From positions 63,794,186 through 63,858,185 of the forward strand of contig OU342630.1 of NCBI GenBank assembly GCA_910589415.1: a stretch of 64,000 bases of DNA. The letters run 5' to 3'. This DNA comes from Malachius bipustulatus. Lineage: Eukaryota; Arthropoda; Insecta; Coleoptera; Melyridae. A model generated the notes under the pieces. It had not been told where the DNA came from, searched no databases, and saw only the letters and a program-made list of their open reading frames with translations. This document shows, piece after piece, positions 1 through 11,531 of this stretch; within the stretch, counting starts at the first letter, position 1, and every line of letters starts with the position of its first letter. Made by a program: the position numbers and the translations under genes.

Positions 1-3000
1 CTTTACAGCGGTGAGAAATCCGGATCGTTTGTTCGGCCGGAAAAAGTGCAGTCCGGAGTATCGGCAGCTTCGTCCATCAAAGCACGATACGGTAAAACCG
101 AAGATGAAAATACGGCCAAACTAAACGAGCAGCAGTTGTTGCGATTTCAACAGACTATAAATGCTCCATTTCTAGAAATGGTAGGCTTCGATAAAGTTTC
201 AGACAAACAAAGGTAAACTTCTGCTGCTAATTTTAATAGTTATAGTTACCCAAAGTAGCAACTGTAATTTTAATTTTCCTGTTTATTAGGAATTTCTCGT
301 TGTTGCAAGTGATAAATTTAAGGCTGCAGAATATAAGTACCTCTGGTCTCCCTAACGAGTTGAAAGAACTCTGTCCAAACGTAAAGGAATTGGATATTTC
401 AAAGAATTTATTGACTTCATGGACGACGATTTTCGATATATGCACCCAACTTGAATATCTGACTTGGTTAAATGTTAGGTAAGTAATTAGAGGCCCGTCA
501 TTTTATCTATGAGACCAATTATAATTTTTATCTTTGCAGTGAGAATTTAATGGCAATACCGGAAAATTATTCCGAGCACACGTTTCCGAATTTGAAAACG
601 CTGGTCTGCGGGTCTATGAGATTAAGTTGGGATTGCATTCTTAAGTTTGCCAGAATATTTCCGAACCTGGAAGAATTGAGGGCTCCCTTTAATAACATTT
701 CACATCTCACTACCCCGGAGGAAAACGATTTTCGCTCGATCGAAACGATCGACTTTGAAGGTAATCCCATCAACTCATGGAGTGAAGTTTGTAAACTGAC
801 CGCCTTACCCAAACTGGAGCATCTTATTTTGGAAAATATCGGCTTGACGGAAATAAAATTCGACGGGGCGAATGAGGAAGTAGACATGTTTGAAAACTTG
901 AAGAAATTAACCATCATAGACAATAAAATTGATAACGTATGTGCGTTTATTTTAATTTCTGTTCTGTTTGTTTGATTGGTGCGTTTTTCAGTGGGAATCT
1001 ATCGGAGAGCTGAACAGGTTGAAAAGCTTGGAAGATCTAAAGTTCATTAGAAATCCTATTTTGGAAACTGAAACTGTCGCTACTCGTCAACAATTGATTA
1101 TTGCAAAAATTGCAAACCTGAAGGTAATACTGTGTGGTAGTTATGGTATAATAATAGGTGTTCGCAAACCAATTTTTTTTTAGTATTTTTCTTTATAGCT
1201 CCTGCAGTTATGAAAGAGTTAATCATGTAGGGTCATCTCAGTTTAATTTTTACCAGGTAGTGACAACTGAACTGTCAAAATTAATCGAAACAAGAGGTTG
1301 TTCAAATAAAGCCAGTCTGCTTTACCATTTAATAATTTTTTTTTGTCAAACGAATTACAGAAAATCGATTTTTCTCAATAACTGTTGCAGATACAAAAAG
1401 CTACAAGAGAACCAATTATTGATTCTAAACCGAAACAAAACAGACAAGTTAACTTTGTATTACAGGATCAACCGGTGGCACACCGCAAAAAAGTTCAGAG
1501 GGAGAAAATGGGGCAAGGCCTCTGAAAAATAAAAAAGCTCCCTGTATATTCTTAAAACCTTTTGGCATGTCCAATGATGTAAGTCCTACATCTAACCTGT
1601 ATTCAAAATTTGAGCTAAATAGCTCAAAATCTCCCAAGAGTTATAACGAAATAACTAAAAAAATGTAAAATTTATACACCCTATACAGGGTGATTCAAAA
1701 TTCAGTGCAAAGATTTTAAGGGCGTATTTACCACCCAAAAATAAGAAGTTTTTTTTTCATATAATCGTATGTCCTAACTTGCTTTGTTTTCTAGATACAG
1801 GGGGTAAAATTTTGAAAAAAAATCGATTTTTATCAATTTCTCAAAAACCTCTCAGCCTATTTAAATAGAATTTTATAGGCTTAAATGTTGTCATAAGGGC
1901 CTTCCTTTGATGGGAATAACATGAATTTATTAATTCCAGTGGCGTCTCAGGGGGCTACCTGAATTAAATTAAATGAATCTCAATAATCGATGTGAATTTA
2001 ATACTTGTTTTAATAGGGCCTGGCACAGATTTTGATTTTTTTATTGGAAACAAAGCTAGATACGAGTAAAGCTCAGGAGGCAAGAAAGTTTCATTTAAGA
2101 ATAAATATAAATTGTCAAAAGAGCAGTGGGGTACCATAATTTTACCTATAAGTTTCAAGTAGGTAGCCCCCTGAGATGCCACTGGAATTAATAAATTTAT
2201 GTTATTCCCATCAAAGGAAGTTCCTTATAACGATAAAGAAGCCTACCAAATTTTATTTAAATCGACTGAAAGGTTTTTGAGTACATAATTAATAAAAAAT
2301 CGATTTTTTTTTCAAAATTTTACACCCTGTATCTAGAAAACGAAGCAAGTTAGGACATACGATTATATGAAAAATTTTTCTTATTTTTAGCTGGTAAATA
2401 CGCCCTTAAAATCTTTGCATTGAATTTTGAATCATCCTGTATATCGGTAACGAAGCATTTGATGTAACTTCTCTGTACATGATATTTTTTATTAACAGCC
2501 TGTATTGTTGGAATGCCTCGGTGTATAAGCTATATTTTTAGATGCTGAATGGTACAGTAATTAAATCAGAGGAAAGGAGAGGAGCTGAATATGACTATCT
2601 GAAGAAATATGCTTTGGAATGGTTCAAAGTAAAAGACTCCGAAGTGGAACGAGAGTCTTTCCTAAAATCACACAACCGGTACCTAAAATTACTTGAAGGT
2701 AAATTATAAAATAAAAATCGAATTCTTCATAATAAGTCTCCTGTTTTCAGCATACGGTACTCCGGAAGAATTGGAGCTAGTTCCTGAGGCAAAAAATATA
2801 ACAAGTTCATTAGTGGTTCTGGAGTTGAAATACAACGATAAAATTGTAAAGAAGAAATTACCAAGGACAATGCTGGTGCAGAAGCTAATGTTGTTCATTC
2901 AGAAGTTGTTTTCTTTAAACGACAGACCAAAATTGACATACATCAGCAGCGAAGAAAGTAATATCGAAATCGATTTAAAGGATGAGGGCAAGGAAATTGG

Positions 3001-3046
3001 ATACTATTCCTTGCTAGATGGAGATCAAATAATTGTCAAGTTATGA
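1..3046 (+). CDS. TBCE: Tubulin-folding cofactor E (TBCE), 3' part, six exons
   Basis: TBCE acts with cofactors C and D to assemble the alpha/beta-tubulin heterodimer in the cytosol. Exons read from splice consensus and frame are 1-212 (cut by the window edge), 290-478, 540-936, 992-1123, 2542-2698 and 2751-3046 (stop TGA). The first exon opens at the end of a CAP-Gly domain (GSFVRPEKV), followed by IKARYG and FLEMVGFDKV, typical of TBCE. The next exons encode leucine-rich repeats (ELDISKNLLTSW, LEYLTWLNVR, NLEELRAPFNNIS, KLEHLILENIGLTEI). Exon 5 carries the ERRGAEYDYLKKYA linker, and exon 6 encodes the C-terminal ubiquitin-like domain ending in DGDQIIVKL. Order and spacing match full-length TBCE; the N-terminal half lies outside the window. 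All introns are short except 1124-2541, which holds a foldback element. The frame has no disruption, so the gene looks functional. Confidence 0.93.
1682..2454. mobile_element. Foldback MITE in TBCE intron
   Basis: The left end TATACAGGGTGATTC is matched by the inverted right end GAATCATCCTGTATA. The arms stay complementary for several hundred bases: for example CCTTAAAATCTTTGCA at the right mirrors TGCAAAGATTTTAAGG at the left, and the ATAATCGTATGTCCTAACTTG block recurs inverted. No coding capacity is seen. TA-flanked elements ending in ACAGGGTG recur throughout this window, suggesting mobilisation by a Tc1/mariner-like transposase (inference). The element sits wholly within intron 1124-2541. 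Confidence 0.8.
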
Positions 3047-3168
3047 TTATTCATTTTATTTACACTTAGATCACACCCACTGTTCGGTTTTAACATTGTG
3101 ATATTCATGTGGCACGTATACTGAAGTATCTGTGCGTTATATTTATATATTTTTACATAATATTATTT

Positions 3169-3174
3169 AATAAA
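3169..3174 (+). promoter_or_regulatory. TBCE polyadenylation signal
   Basis: AATAAA lies about 120 bases after the TBCE stop codon, in a very AT-rich 3' UTR. It is the first canonical hexamer downstream. Confidence 0.6.
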
Positions 3175-3531
3175 TTATAATTTTTGTTACCTTAGGGCTT
3201 GAATGAAATGAAACTTTTGGTTTTTTTTCTAATCAATATGAGTTGGAAATCCTAAGTTGTATATATACCCCGCAACTACCTCTTCCCTCTTCAGAAAATG
3301 GGTAATTAATTATCATACTTCAGAGACAGGGAACAAGCATTTTTGTTTATAAGAATTCAGATAACTTAATTCTCTGTTCAGATATTAATTATGCATACTG
3401 AATATTATTAAACTCCAATTATTGCTGTTATTCACAAATTTATTGCTCGATTAAGTGCTTCTGTAAATAGACCATGAATTATTATGAGTAAATATAAATT
3501 TTTCATTTCGATGGCCAATCCTGGAAAACAG
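3175..3531. other. AT-rich spacer after TBCE
   Basis: Unique-looking AT-rich sequence between the TBCE poly(A) signal and the pogo-like element. I see no open frame, inverted repeat or RNA gene. Confidence 0.5.
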
Positions 3532-3533
3532 TA

Positions 3534-4242
3534 CAGTAGAAGCTCGATTATCCGGATCGCGATTATCCGGAATCCGCTTTATCCGGAACAAAATTGATTT
3601 TTAAAACCGCCGCTTTATCCGGAACGATCGTGGTCCGTATCCGAAATTTGAACGAAAAATCAAGTCATCCGCGTTATCCGAAACGCGCGCCTTCAAATAC
3701 TCCGCATTATCCGAAATTGTAATATTTACTGTTCATACACATAATATATTTAGGTATACATTTTCTCAGGAATAATAAAATACTTTTCACTAGCCAGATG
3801 TTAGAATTTCACGGAACTGCCCAATAAATAACCGATTTTTATTTCCTGCCTGCTTCACTTCCAATAAGGATTTTCACTTCAGTTAGGTATTTGTTCCCTT
3901 TATGATTTACAATTTCAGTTTCTTTCCTAGTAAGCAATAGTCGTTAGTCACGTAAACATGTCATCCAGCAATTTAAAAAAACGTAAAAAAATGGTAGTAA
4001 CAATGACAGATAAATTAAAAGCAATCGAGCGTCTTGATAAAGGAGAGTTATTAAAAAAAGTGGCCGCCACGCAGGATTACGAAGAGTTATTACTATGTTG
4101 AGTTGTTTTTAACAATAAAAAGTCATGTAACTTACCTGCCTACATTATTTTATATATTCGTAAAAAACTCCGTATTATCCGAACTTTCACTTATCCGAAA
4201 TGGGTTCGGTCCACATTACTTCGGATAATCGAGCTTCTACTG
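3534..4242 (+). mobile_element. Pogo/Tigger-like deletion derivative
   Basis: The ends are inverted repeats (CAGTAGAAGCTCGATTATCC and its complement GGATAATCGAGCTTCTACTG) flanked by TA on both sides (3532-3533, 4243-4244), the target of the pogo branch of Tc1/mariner. Subterminal ATCCGGAA-type repeats occur many times inside both ends. Inside, 3958-4101 encodes 47 residues: a basic start followed by VTMTDKLKAIERLDKGE, which resembles the CENP-B/Psq helix-turn-helix at the N-terminus of pogo transposases. The frame then runs into a short acidic tail and stop. The DDE catalytic domain is missing, so this is an internally deleted, non-autonomous copy. Confidence 0.85.
3958..4101 (+). pseudogene. 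Truncated pogo-type transposase N-terminus
   Basis: A 47-residue frame from ATG to TGA. Residues 13-40 (VVTMTDKLKAIERLDKGE and following) fit the first helices of the CENP-B N-terminal DNA-binding domain used by pogo/Tigger transposases. The codons after residue 40 (DYEELLLC) do not continue that domain, consistent with a deletion joining the start of the gene to its far end. No catalytic triad can be present. It could in principle still make a small DNA-binding peptide, but nothing shows expression. Confidence 0.6.
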
Positions 4243-4244
4243 TA

Positions 4245-4659
4245 GTTGTAAATTGTAATGGTTAAAAAAATTACCTAATTTTATAAGGTGTCCTAAAACA
4301 TGTTCTTTAATAAGCTGAGTTTACCTTAAAACTAATACAAAATAATGAGGATAAAAATCTAAAAATTTATTTATTTCTCTACGAAGTAGTGGGCTGTACC
4401 AGTAAGTGGTATATTATCTAAATCCTGGAATGGTAAGCAGCATTGTCCAAGAATAACTGCAACTTGAGCTACAATGTGACCTAATTATACATTTATACAC
4501 GGTCCCTTTAGCTTTACCAATATGGGTTATGGTTGGTCTTTTTCCTTTTCCTTGAGGAGTTTTGAAGCCCTTTAAAAGCCAGACAAATTAAGATTCACAT
4601 TTTCCATGCGATCTTAGACCATAAGAGACCATGTTAGACCTCTTTTTAATTTTAAACAC
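4245..4659. other. AT-rich spacer
   Basis: Sequence between the pogo-like and Foldback-like elements. No coding frame or clear repeat is recognised. Confidence 0.45.
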
Positions 4660-5111
4660 AATCTTATAACCCAAGTCAAGTTAGCCACGCTTCGGCCAAC
4701 CACACTTTCGGCCAGGGAGAGGGACTTCGAATAATTTTGAGCATTCTTTTCGTTATTTACGGCTTAAAAATGCAAAATATTCAATTTATTTTTGGTTTGA
4801 TAATATAATTATGGAATTTCGCCAAATAAAAATCATCGTAACGGTCAGCCACGGCTTCATAAACTGAAAAAATCATTTTTGTTGAAAATTTGCTGAAAAA
4901 GTTCCGATATTTTATAATAATGGTCAGCAACGCTTTCAGCTGGGATTTAATAAACTTGAAAAAGCTTTTGTGCTGAAAATTAACTCATGACGGTTTGAAG
5001 TCTGGAAGTTTACAACAATGGCCAGCCACGCTTTCAGCTGCAGACTGTTAAAAAACTGAAAAAATTAGTTTTGCTGAAAATTAACTGAAAAAGTCTGAAT
5101 TTTTTTTTGTC

Positions 5112-6286
5112 ATTATTTACATCCGCGGCTCCTACAGTTTCACTATGGCACCTATACATATAGGGGTGGAGGACATACCTATACTGCCGTGCTACGGAAG
5201 AACGTATGTGAATTTTTTTCAAAATTCGGATTTTTGGTGTTTTGGATGTTTCATGGTTAGTTCTATCAAATAAAAAATAAATGTAGAAAACATTTTCGAA
5301 AATGACCGAACAAATCATTTTTGAGTTTTGACGGTTTGTAACTTTTTGTTCACATTCAGCAATTCACTACGCAATAGAAACGTATGTGTATGAATTTCTT
5401 CCCATTTTTACCGCATGTGGAAATAATAATTGTATAAAGCATTTAGAAATATTACACATCAACACCGTATGTGTATAGTATGTATGTATATGAAATTACA
5501 TTGGGTGGTCACTTACGTTCCTTATGTCTAGTAAGTAAGTGATGATAGTCTGTGAAAACGCCATATGTGAACATTTTTGACTAAAAATAATATAACGGTG
5601 TATTGTACGTTTACAAAAAAAAACTCATATCAAATACGGTACACTAGTAAATGAATAAAAAAATATCGGAACAAAATTGAATAATTAATTTTGAAAAGAC
5701 AGGCGTTTAAAAATGTTCAAACTTTGAAGGCCGATTTCTCGAAACTACCTCAACTGCACATACAGCGTTTTTCCGTCGCACGGCAGTATAGTAACACTAG
5801 GAAGGTATTAATTTGCTTTGCAAATGAAAGATAAGAGAACAAAAGGGCACCAAAAGAAGGTCTTCCTGAGTGCGGGCCTGTTTAGAACAGCGAAAATCAC
5901 AATAAACATGCAAGGTCAGAGTGTCGAGTGGACGGAATAAACACCGGAAACTCGTAATATCAACACCAGGGCCGGTCTGGTAGCATACGCAACATACGAA
6001 CCGCATTCAAACGTAGTCGGACCATAATAGCGAGCGATGTTACGTATTTTGGAATATAAATGCAAAATTCAAAATAAAAACCGTGCTACTGTTAATCTCG
6101 AAGATATTCCTTGCCCTGAAAGTGAAAAAAAAAATAAATTCGACCGTAGTGCCAAAGAGGCCTTAGTGGTGACCTTGATATTAGTTTGCAATGGCTGTTT
6201 TTATCTTCTTACCCACACAGCACCCCTATTTCGCTCCTCGGTCCCGAAAAAATTGATGAAACTTAGGAGCTGCGGATGTAAATAAT
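5112..6286. mobile_element. TIR element nested in the Foldback-like array
   Basis: The left end ATTATTTACATCCGCGGCTC is mirrored at the right by GAGCTGCGGATGTAAATAAT, giving imperfect inverted repeats of about 30 bp. It splits the ~95-bp array, so it arrived later. It contains an 82-codon frame at 6037-6285 that I do not recognise, and it is itself interrupted by 5182-5789. The target duplication cannot be defined in this AT-rich context. Confidence 0.6.
5182..5789. mobile_element. TACTGCCGTG-family TIR element (short copy)
   Basis: The ends TACTGCCGTGCTACGGAAGA and the inverted CACGGCAGTA match over ~30 bp, with TA-rich flanks. Several ACGTATGTG-type boxes are scattered inside (near 5209, 5382, 5467, 5566). 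The same terminal string begins the larger element at 29074-30806. No coding capacity is seen. Confidence 0.6.
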
Positions 6287-7076
6287 TACCATTTTTTTAA
6301 TAATGGCCAGCCACACTTTCGGCCATGAACTTTATAAACTTAAAAAAATAAATTTCGGTAAAATTTGGTTCAAAAAAGTGAGAAATATTTAAATATTATA
6401 ATAATGGCAAGCCACGCTTTCAGATAAGCAAACGGACTAAAAAAACTGAAAAAAATCATTTTTGCTGAAAATTAATTGAAAAAAGTCTGAAATTTCATAA
6501 TAATGGTCACCACCATGTCGGCTATGGACTTAAGAAACTGAAAATATCAGTTTTGCTGAAAATTTGCTAAAAAAAGTCGGGAATTTTATAATAATGGCCA
6601 GCACGCACTTTCGACCACGAACCTAATAAACTGAAAAACTAATTATTTTTGCTGAAATTTTGCTTAAAAAGTCCGAAATTTTATAATAATGGCCAGAAAC
6701 GCTTTCAGGTGCGGACTTAAGAAAGTGAAAAAATCATTTCTGGTGAAAATTAACTGAAAAAAGTTCAAAATTTTATAATAATTGCAAAAAAAACTGAAAA
6801 AAATTTCTGAAATTTTGCTAAAAAAAGGTCTGAACTTTTATAATAATATTATTATCAACAAAAACAAAGTAAAAATTTTCCATTCCCGTCGTAAATAACG
6901 AAAAAAAAAGTGATCGGACTGGAAACTGATCGAACTCCCTCTCCCTGGCCGAAAGCGTGGCTGACCGAAGCGTGGCTAACTTGACTTGGGTAATCTTATA
7001 TTTGTGTGGAAAAGAAATAAAGATAAAGACTACTGATCAACAATAATATTTAATCATCTTTTTTGCTGAACATTTT

Positions 7077-10000
7077 TCATAAATTCTGCAGCAAATCTCT
7101 CATTAACTTATCTACTTTTGCCATGTCAGCTTTTTTCCCGTGTTTTCGATACACTTCGGATATCAACTTCTTACACGCTTGTGTTTTTTTCCCTTTCTTG
7201 TACGCTTCTATTAATTGACCATTTTCATCGATGGCTTCCTGGCAAAATTTTCGCAAAATATTCACGTCCGTTATCATCATTAAACCTTTTTCTTCTATAA
7301 GCTAAAAGTATTTTTTAGATAAGCAATTGATTCTTTTTAATATACTGACAAAAAAAATATTGTCAAATTTTAAGGTTGAATTTTTTTACCGTTTTAGGAT
7401 CAGTCTTATTTCCTTTAATAAATTCCGTAAATAAATAATTCAGCGAGTGCCTGTTTATTTTGCCATCTTGAAGCATTTCCACAGCAGTCGCAAAGTAAAC
7501 TTCACTGACTTCCCTGGTAACAGAGCTTATAAAAAAATTATTGCAAAAATTTGCTTGATACTCACAATTCGGACGAATTCTTGTTATGTTCGTTCAAAAT
7601 TGTAGTGAACTCGTTTATAATTACATTTGCCAACAGCTTCGACTGTATTTTTGGATTATCTCGCAAAACTTTTTCAAAAATATTCAAAAGAAATTCATTA
7701 TTCTGGAAATTGTGAGGTTAAAAATATTCTCAAAAAATTAATCAATCGAAAGTTACCACAAGAATGATAGCTTGCTCCGCTTTTAAGCCCATTTTTTCTC
7801 TAAGTCTTAAACGAGTATTTTCTGGAAGTTCCGGCAAAGTAGCTTTCAATTCTTCAGCATTTACCACACCAAACTTGATTGGTCCAGTTGCAACATGCAA
7901 AGGAGGTAGATTTGGCTCTGGCATATACCTGTAATCCTATAAAAAGTAAGATTTTTTAATTAAAATCAGCATCAATTATTTTTTCAAACATAAAAAATAA
8001 TTACGCTAAAAGTATCACGTTTTTAACATTTTAGGAGTTCATTGATGATGAAAATGGATGAACTAACAACCGAATTTACTTCAGCAATTGCCACTTTACC
8101 CTTTAGAAGATACCGATGAGCATATGGGTGTGTCCAAAATATGACTTCCCTCTAATAAAAGAGATACTATTCCAGAAATTTGATTTTAAACAACTTTTTT
8201 TTGTTTTTCTTATAACATTCTCAAAGATTATGCCTCAAAATAACATCATTAGAACATGCATTGCTATGAAATTATTTTCACCTGTTTCTCCTCTTTATCT
8301 CTCATAGGCACTGTGCTTTTCGAAATTGTGTCCCAGGCCCTAGTTTCATTCATCACTGAGTGCCCCGATTCCTTTAAATCTATCTGTCGTTGAATTTCAT
8401 ACTTTACGGCGTTTGCCAGCCCTCTGATCGAACCGATATTTTTAATTTCCGTTCGAGTTCCCAGTGGTTCTCCTTGTTTATGGATTGAAACATTGGCATC
8501 AACTCGAAGAGCACCCTCTTGGATAAAGAAAATAATTGATTAAGCAACTTAAGATTAATGAGCGTAAAAAATACCTTCCATTTTGCAGGAACAAGTCCCG
8601 ATTCTTTGCAGAATTATAACTAATTCTTTAATTAATGCTACCGCTTCTTCCCCGTCACTAAGGTCTGGTTCAAAAACGAGTTCCATCAAAGGCATGCCTG
8701 CACGATTCAGATCAATCAAGCTTCTGTTCGTATCATGCAAACTTTTACCACTGTCCTGCTCTAGTTGCAATTGTTTCAAGCGTGTCTTTTTCTTGTACGG
8801 TGTTTTATGAACTGTTGGTACAAATACTTCAAAATCCAACTCGCCATCTTTTGCTAGAGGATTTCTTTGCTGGGTTATCTGATAACCTTCCTGAAATTTG
8901 ATATATGGAAAATAAAATAAAATCAATTTTTGGCCTACGATCAATAAACAGTTCTAACAGTAGATTCTCAATTACCCATTAACTTCTCTTTAAAAGAGAT
9001 TAACTTTGATTAATTGATTGGATTAATGTAATTTATTAAAAATGCTCAAGAAAAATTGGGTTTAATTTAGTAAGGATCGATACAATTTGCTTATTTGGAA
9101 TCATTTTTTATTTAAATTTTATGAGACCAAGCAAACGGATCTATAAAACATAAAATCGTTTTTTCTGTCCAAGGTGGCCTAGAATTACATATTCCTTTTT
9201 TTCAACGCAAAACTCTGGGAAATTAATAAAAACCTCTTTCCAAAATAATGACGAAGAACTACTTAATTCATTACAATAAAAGAGCTAATGACTTCTAGTG
9301 GCCCAGACATGATACCAAGGACACTGCAAAGAAGCACTATTGTACAGGTACAGATTAGATATTGCACTGTTAGGATTGAGGAAACATACTCATACACTAT
9401 AATAGTGTGAAAAAGAGCTACGGTCACCACGTTTGGTTATTTGGAGGAAAGGTAAATAGATCGCTGTATGGTGGTAAAAAATAGCCAAATGCAGTTTGGC
9501 CGAAAAAATTAAACCGGTAATATCCATTGAAAACTGTTTAGGGAATAAACTGGCAAGGCAACGATTTCAAAAGAACCCTGACCAAAGGTAATATTATTGA
9601 AGGGTTTGTTAAAAACAGTCAGAAATTCCTTTTAGGGAAATAAAGCCAGTAACCAGTTGGTTTTAAATCTACTTTTACCAACTAAAAGCTACACAAAACG
9701 TCTACTTTAATACCTTTTAGCTGGCAAGTTTTTAAACCTAATTTTTTTCTAAAGCAATTTGAGCAACAAGGTTTCATGGTCAATCAAGTCAAGTCCAATA
9801 ATTATTGAGTTGAGAGTCTACTTTTGTACTGTGATCTTATCAAATGCAGGTAAATACACGTCTTACAGGTAAATCGGAGTAAAAATAATGTTTTCTGTCA
9901 AACATTGAGATGGGGCTGATGTTGCAACGCAGGGCTAGAGCGGTGAGAACGCCGGCTTCCACACATCGTCTGTTCAGAACTGGCAGTGTACCGGGAATGG

Positions 10001-10163
10001 AGCAATCAAATAAAGACACATTTGTATTAACAGGCGAAGAGAAAACAGTAGAGGCCTCGGAAAATAACTTCGATTTCGATGAAATTTGTGCGTGAACTTC
10101 TAATCCAATGACGGTCTGCCAGTCTGATCTACAAATAATTTTCATAGGGTAAGTAATCATCAT
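7077..10163 (-). CDS. GATB: Mitochondrial Glu-tRNA(Gln) amidotransferase subunit B, seven exons
   Basis: GatB is the tRNA-binding/kinase subunit of GatCAB, which converts Glu-tRNA(Gln) to Gln-tRNA(Gln) in mitochondria. Exons on the minus strand, 5' to 3': 10163-9867, 8890-8575, 8517-8282, 7936-7757, 7702-7566, 7525-7390 and 7301-7077 (TGA). Family signatures appear in order: [106 protein letters not shown], then the helical GatB/Yqey tail ([20 protein letters not shown]). Joins preserve frame. The start is uncertain: ATG at 10163 gives no convincing targeting peptide, and an acceptor-like TTTGTAG just before ATCAGACTGGCAG allows an unseen upstream exon. No disruption is visible. The gene is convergent with TBCE. 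Confidence 0.93.
8891..9866 (-). other. GatB intron, 976 bp
   Basis: Largest intron of GatB, bounded by GTAAGA donor and TTTCAG acceptor on the minus strand. No transposon or secondary frame is recognised. Confidence 0.7.
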
Positions 10164-11050
10164 TACACTTATTGAAATTGTGGTTATAGGTATTAAAAGA
10201 AGTTATTAATTATAAATAATTAAGAACGCTAAATAACAACCTGGAATCTTTATTCAGAAATCGTTTCACAGCTGTGGTTTTAGTTCTATAAAGTTTTAGT
10301 ATTCTTAAATTTATTGCATTTATTTGGATCATTTCTAAAAACCTTTTGAAAGTTACAAGCAAAGCAAAGAACAGCTTTTGTCAATTAAATCGAATCGTTT
10401 TTCATTTCACTTTTCAGGGAAATGAAAAATAAAATACATTCATTTCATTTTATTTATAGATAAAAAAAATCGATTACGGATTGGAATTGGATGGAATCGA
10501 ATCGAGTACGAGTATCGACTAAGTAGGCGTATGGACTGTCAACCTTCAGCCATCAACTATATACTACTGTCAATAAACCGTTATTTCTGTTATTTTTTTC
10601 TTATTGCCATCAAGGTTTTTTGGCCTCGCTTTATGATCATCTCATACAGTTTACTAAACACTGCTGCGTTGATCATTTTTTACGCCGTGTCCTATATCCT
10701 ATCATATCCTATCCAGCCTATCCTATATCCTATAATATATATAACCCTTTAAACCATTTCTTGTTGCTATTTTCATCAAGCTATTTTCATTCTTGAAATT
10801 ACGTAAAACTAAAACGTTCAATTACTAATAACAAATTAATAAATAATAATTATGATTGACTGCAGCCAAATACATAAGTAGATGATAATACGTGCAGCTC
10901 TCCCCTATTTACATGTAAAAATAGTGACGTATAGGGTACCTGTATTACCGCTTTACTAGGGTAGCTCATTCACTCGTCGACGTTTACTAAACACGGTTAT
11001 GTTTGAACAGCTGAATGTCATATTTTTGACACATTTGGTCACAGGCGTAG
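10164..11050. other. Region upstream of GatB
   Basis: This should contain the GatB promoter and perhaps its first exon. A degenerate ATCCTAT repeat runs at about 10690-10740. A motif shared with ~34985-35020 (CATTTCTTGTTGCTATTTTC) follows, marking a dispersed repeat. No frame is supported. Confidence 0.45.
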
Positions 11051-11055
11051 GTATC

Positions 11056-11326
11056 TGTTGTTTTTTTATTTTCAAATATTTAAGTTACAATGTATTATGA
11101 ATGGGAATTCATTTTTGTTAGGTTTGTTTATTATGTTCAGTTGGTAGTAAGTAGTCACTAGAATTAAAAAAAAAAGAAGAGTGTATTTGGTTATAATAGA
11201 AATCAAGATGGCCGTTGATTCTATGGTCGAGAATTGAGATGATTGTATACTTTGTTACTTTATTTTTATTATAAATAAACAGTTATTATTCTTCAGATTG
11301 ATGTGTAATTATTAAAGAATTCATCA
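11056..11326 (+). repeat. 5' LTR of copia-type element
   Basis: 271 bp, starting TGTTGTTTTT and ending AATTCATCA. Base-for-base identical to the rejoined 3' LTR. AATAAA in TTATAAATAAACAG near the end could serve polyadenylation. Confidence 0.95.
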
Positions 11327-11340
11327 GGTTATGGGCCCAG
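11327..11340 (+). other. Primer-binding site (initiator-tRNA half type)
   Basis: GGTTATGGGCCCAG directly abuts the LTR. Copia of Drosophila primes from an internal part of initiator methionine tRNA with a site of this type, rather than from the tRNA 3' end; this site lacks the usual TGG start. Confidence 0.75.
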
Positions 11341-11531
11341 GCATGCAAAATCGCAAGTAGTTTGTGACAAAATTAGGTATATCAATCTGAACGAGATAAC
11401 ATTGCGAGTAGGCAAAGAAAAGTAGTTTTCTTTGAGTGGGAAAGAATACGAGACAAGGTGTTGCTTTCGAGAAAGAAAATTACAAGAAGTTCATTTTGTG
11501 ATTAAAAATTGGAGAAGAAAATAAAGTAACT

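Larger units (their letters stand above)
4841..6850 (+). repeat. ~95-bp tandem array inside the Foldback-like element
   Basis: About nine diverged units in direct orientation, spaced 81 to 101 bases apart, three left and the rest right of the nested insertion. Each unit contains TTTATAATAATGG, a CAGCCACGCTTTCAG-type box and TTTGCTGAAAATT. Confidence 0.75.
4669..6991. mobile_element. Foldback/MULE-like element with internal tandem array
   Basis: The ends are ~60-bp inverted repeats (ACCCAAGTCAAGTTAGCCAC at the left, mirrored at 6972-6991). They are flanked by an exact 9-bp direct duplication AATCTTATA (4660-4668 and 6992-7000). Between the ends lies a ~95-bp tandem repeat, each unit carrying a GGCCAGCCACGCTTTCAG-like box followed by CTGAAAA...TTTGCTGAAAATT. 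Boxes begin near 4841, 4922, 5021, 6305, 6406, 6504, 6596 and 6690. A 9-bp duplication plus tandem-repeat-rich ends is the known hallmark of Foldback elements of the Mutator-like superfamily. No transposase is present. A second element (5112-6286) interrupts the array. Confidence 0.8.

Noticed and set aside
233..445. Minus-strand frames over TBCE exons
   Set aside because: Shadows of the TBCE coding exons in antisense.
6037..6285. 82-codon frame in the nested element
   Set aside because: No recognisable domain and it overlaps the right inverted repeat, so it is not supported as a gene.
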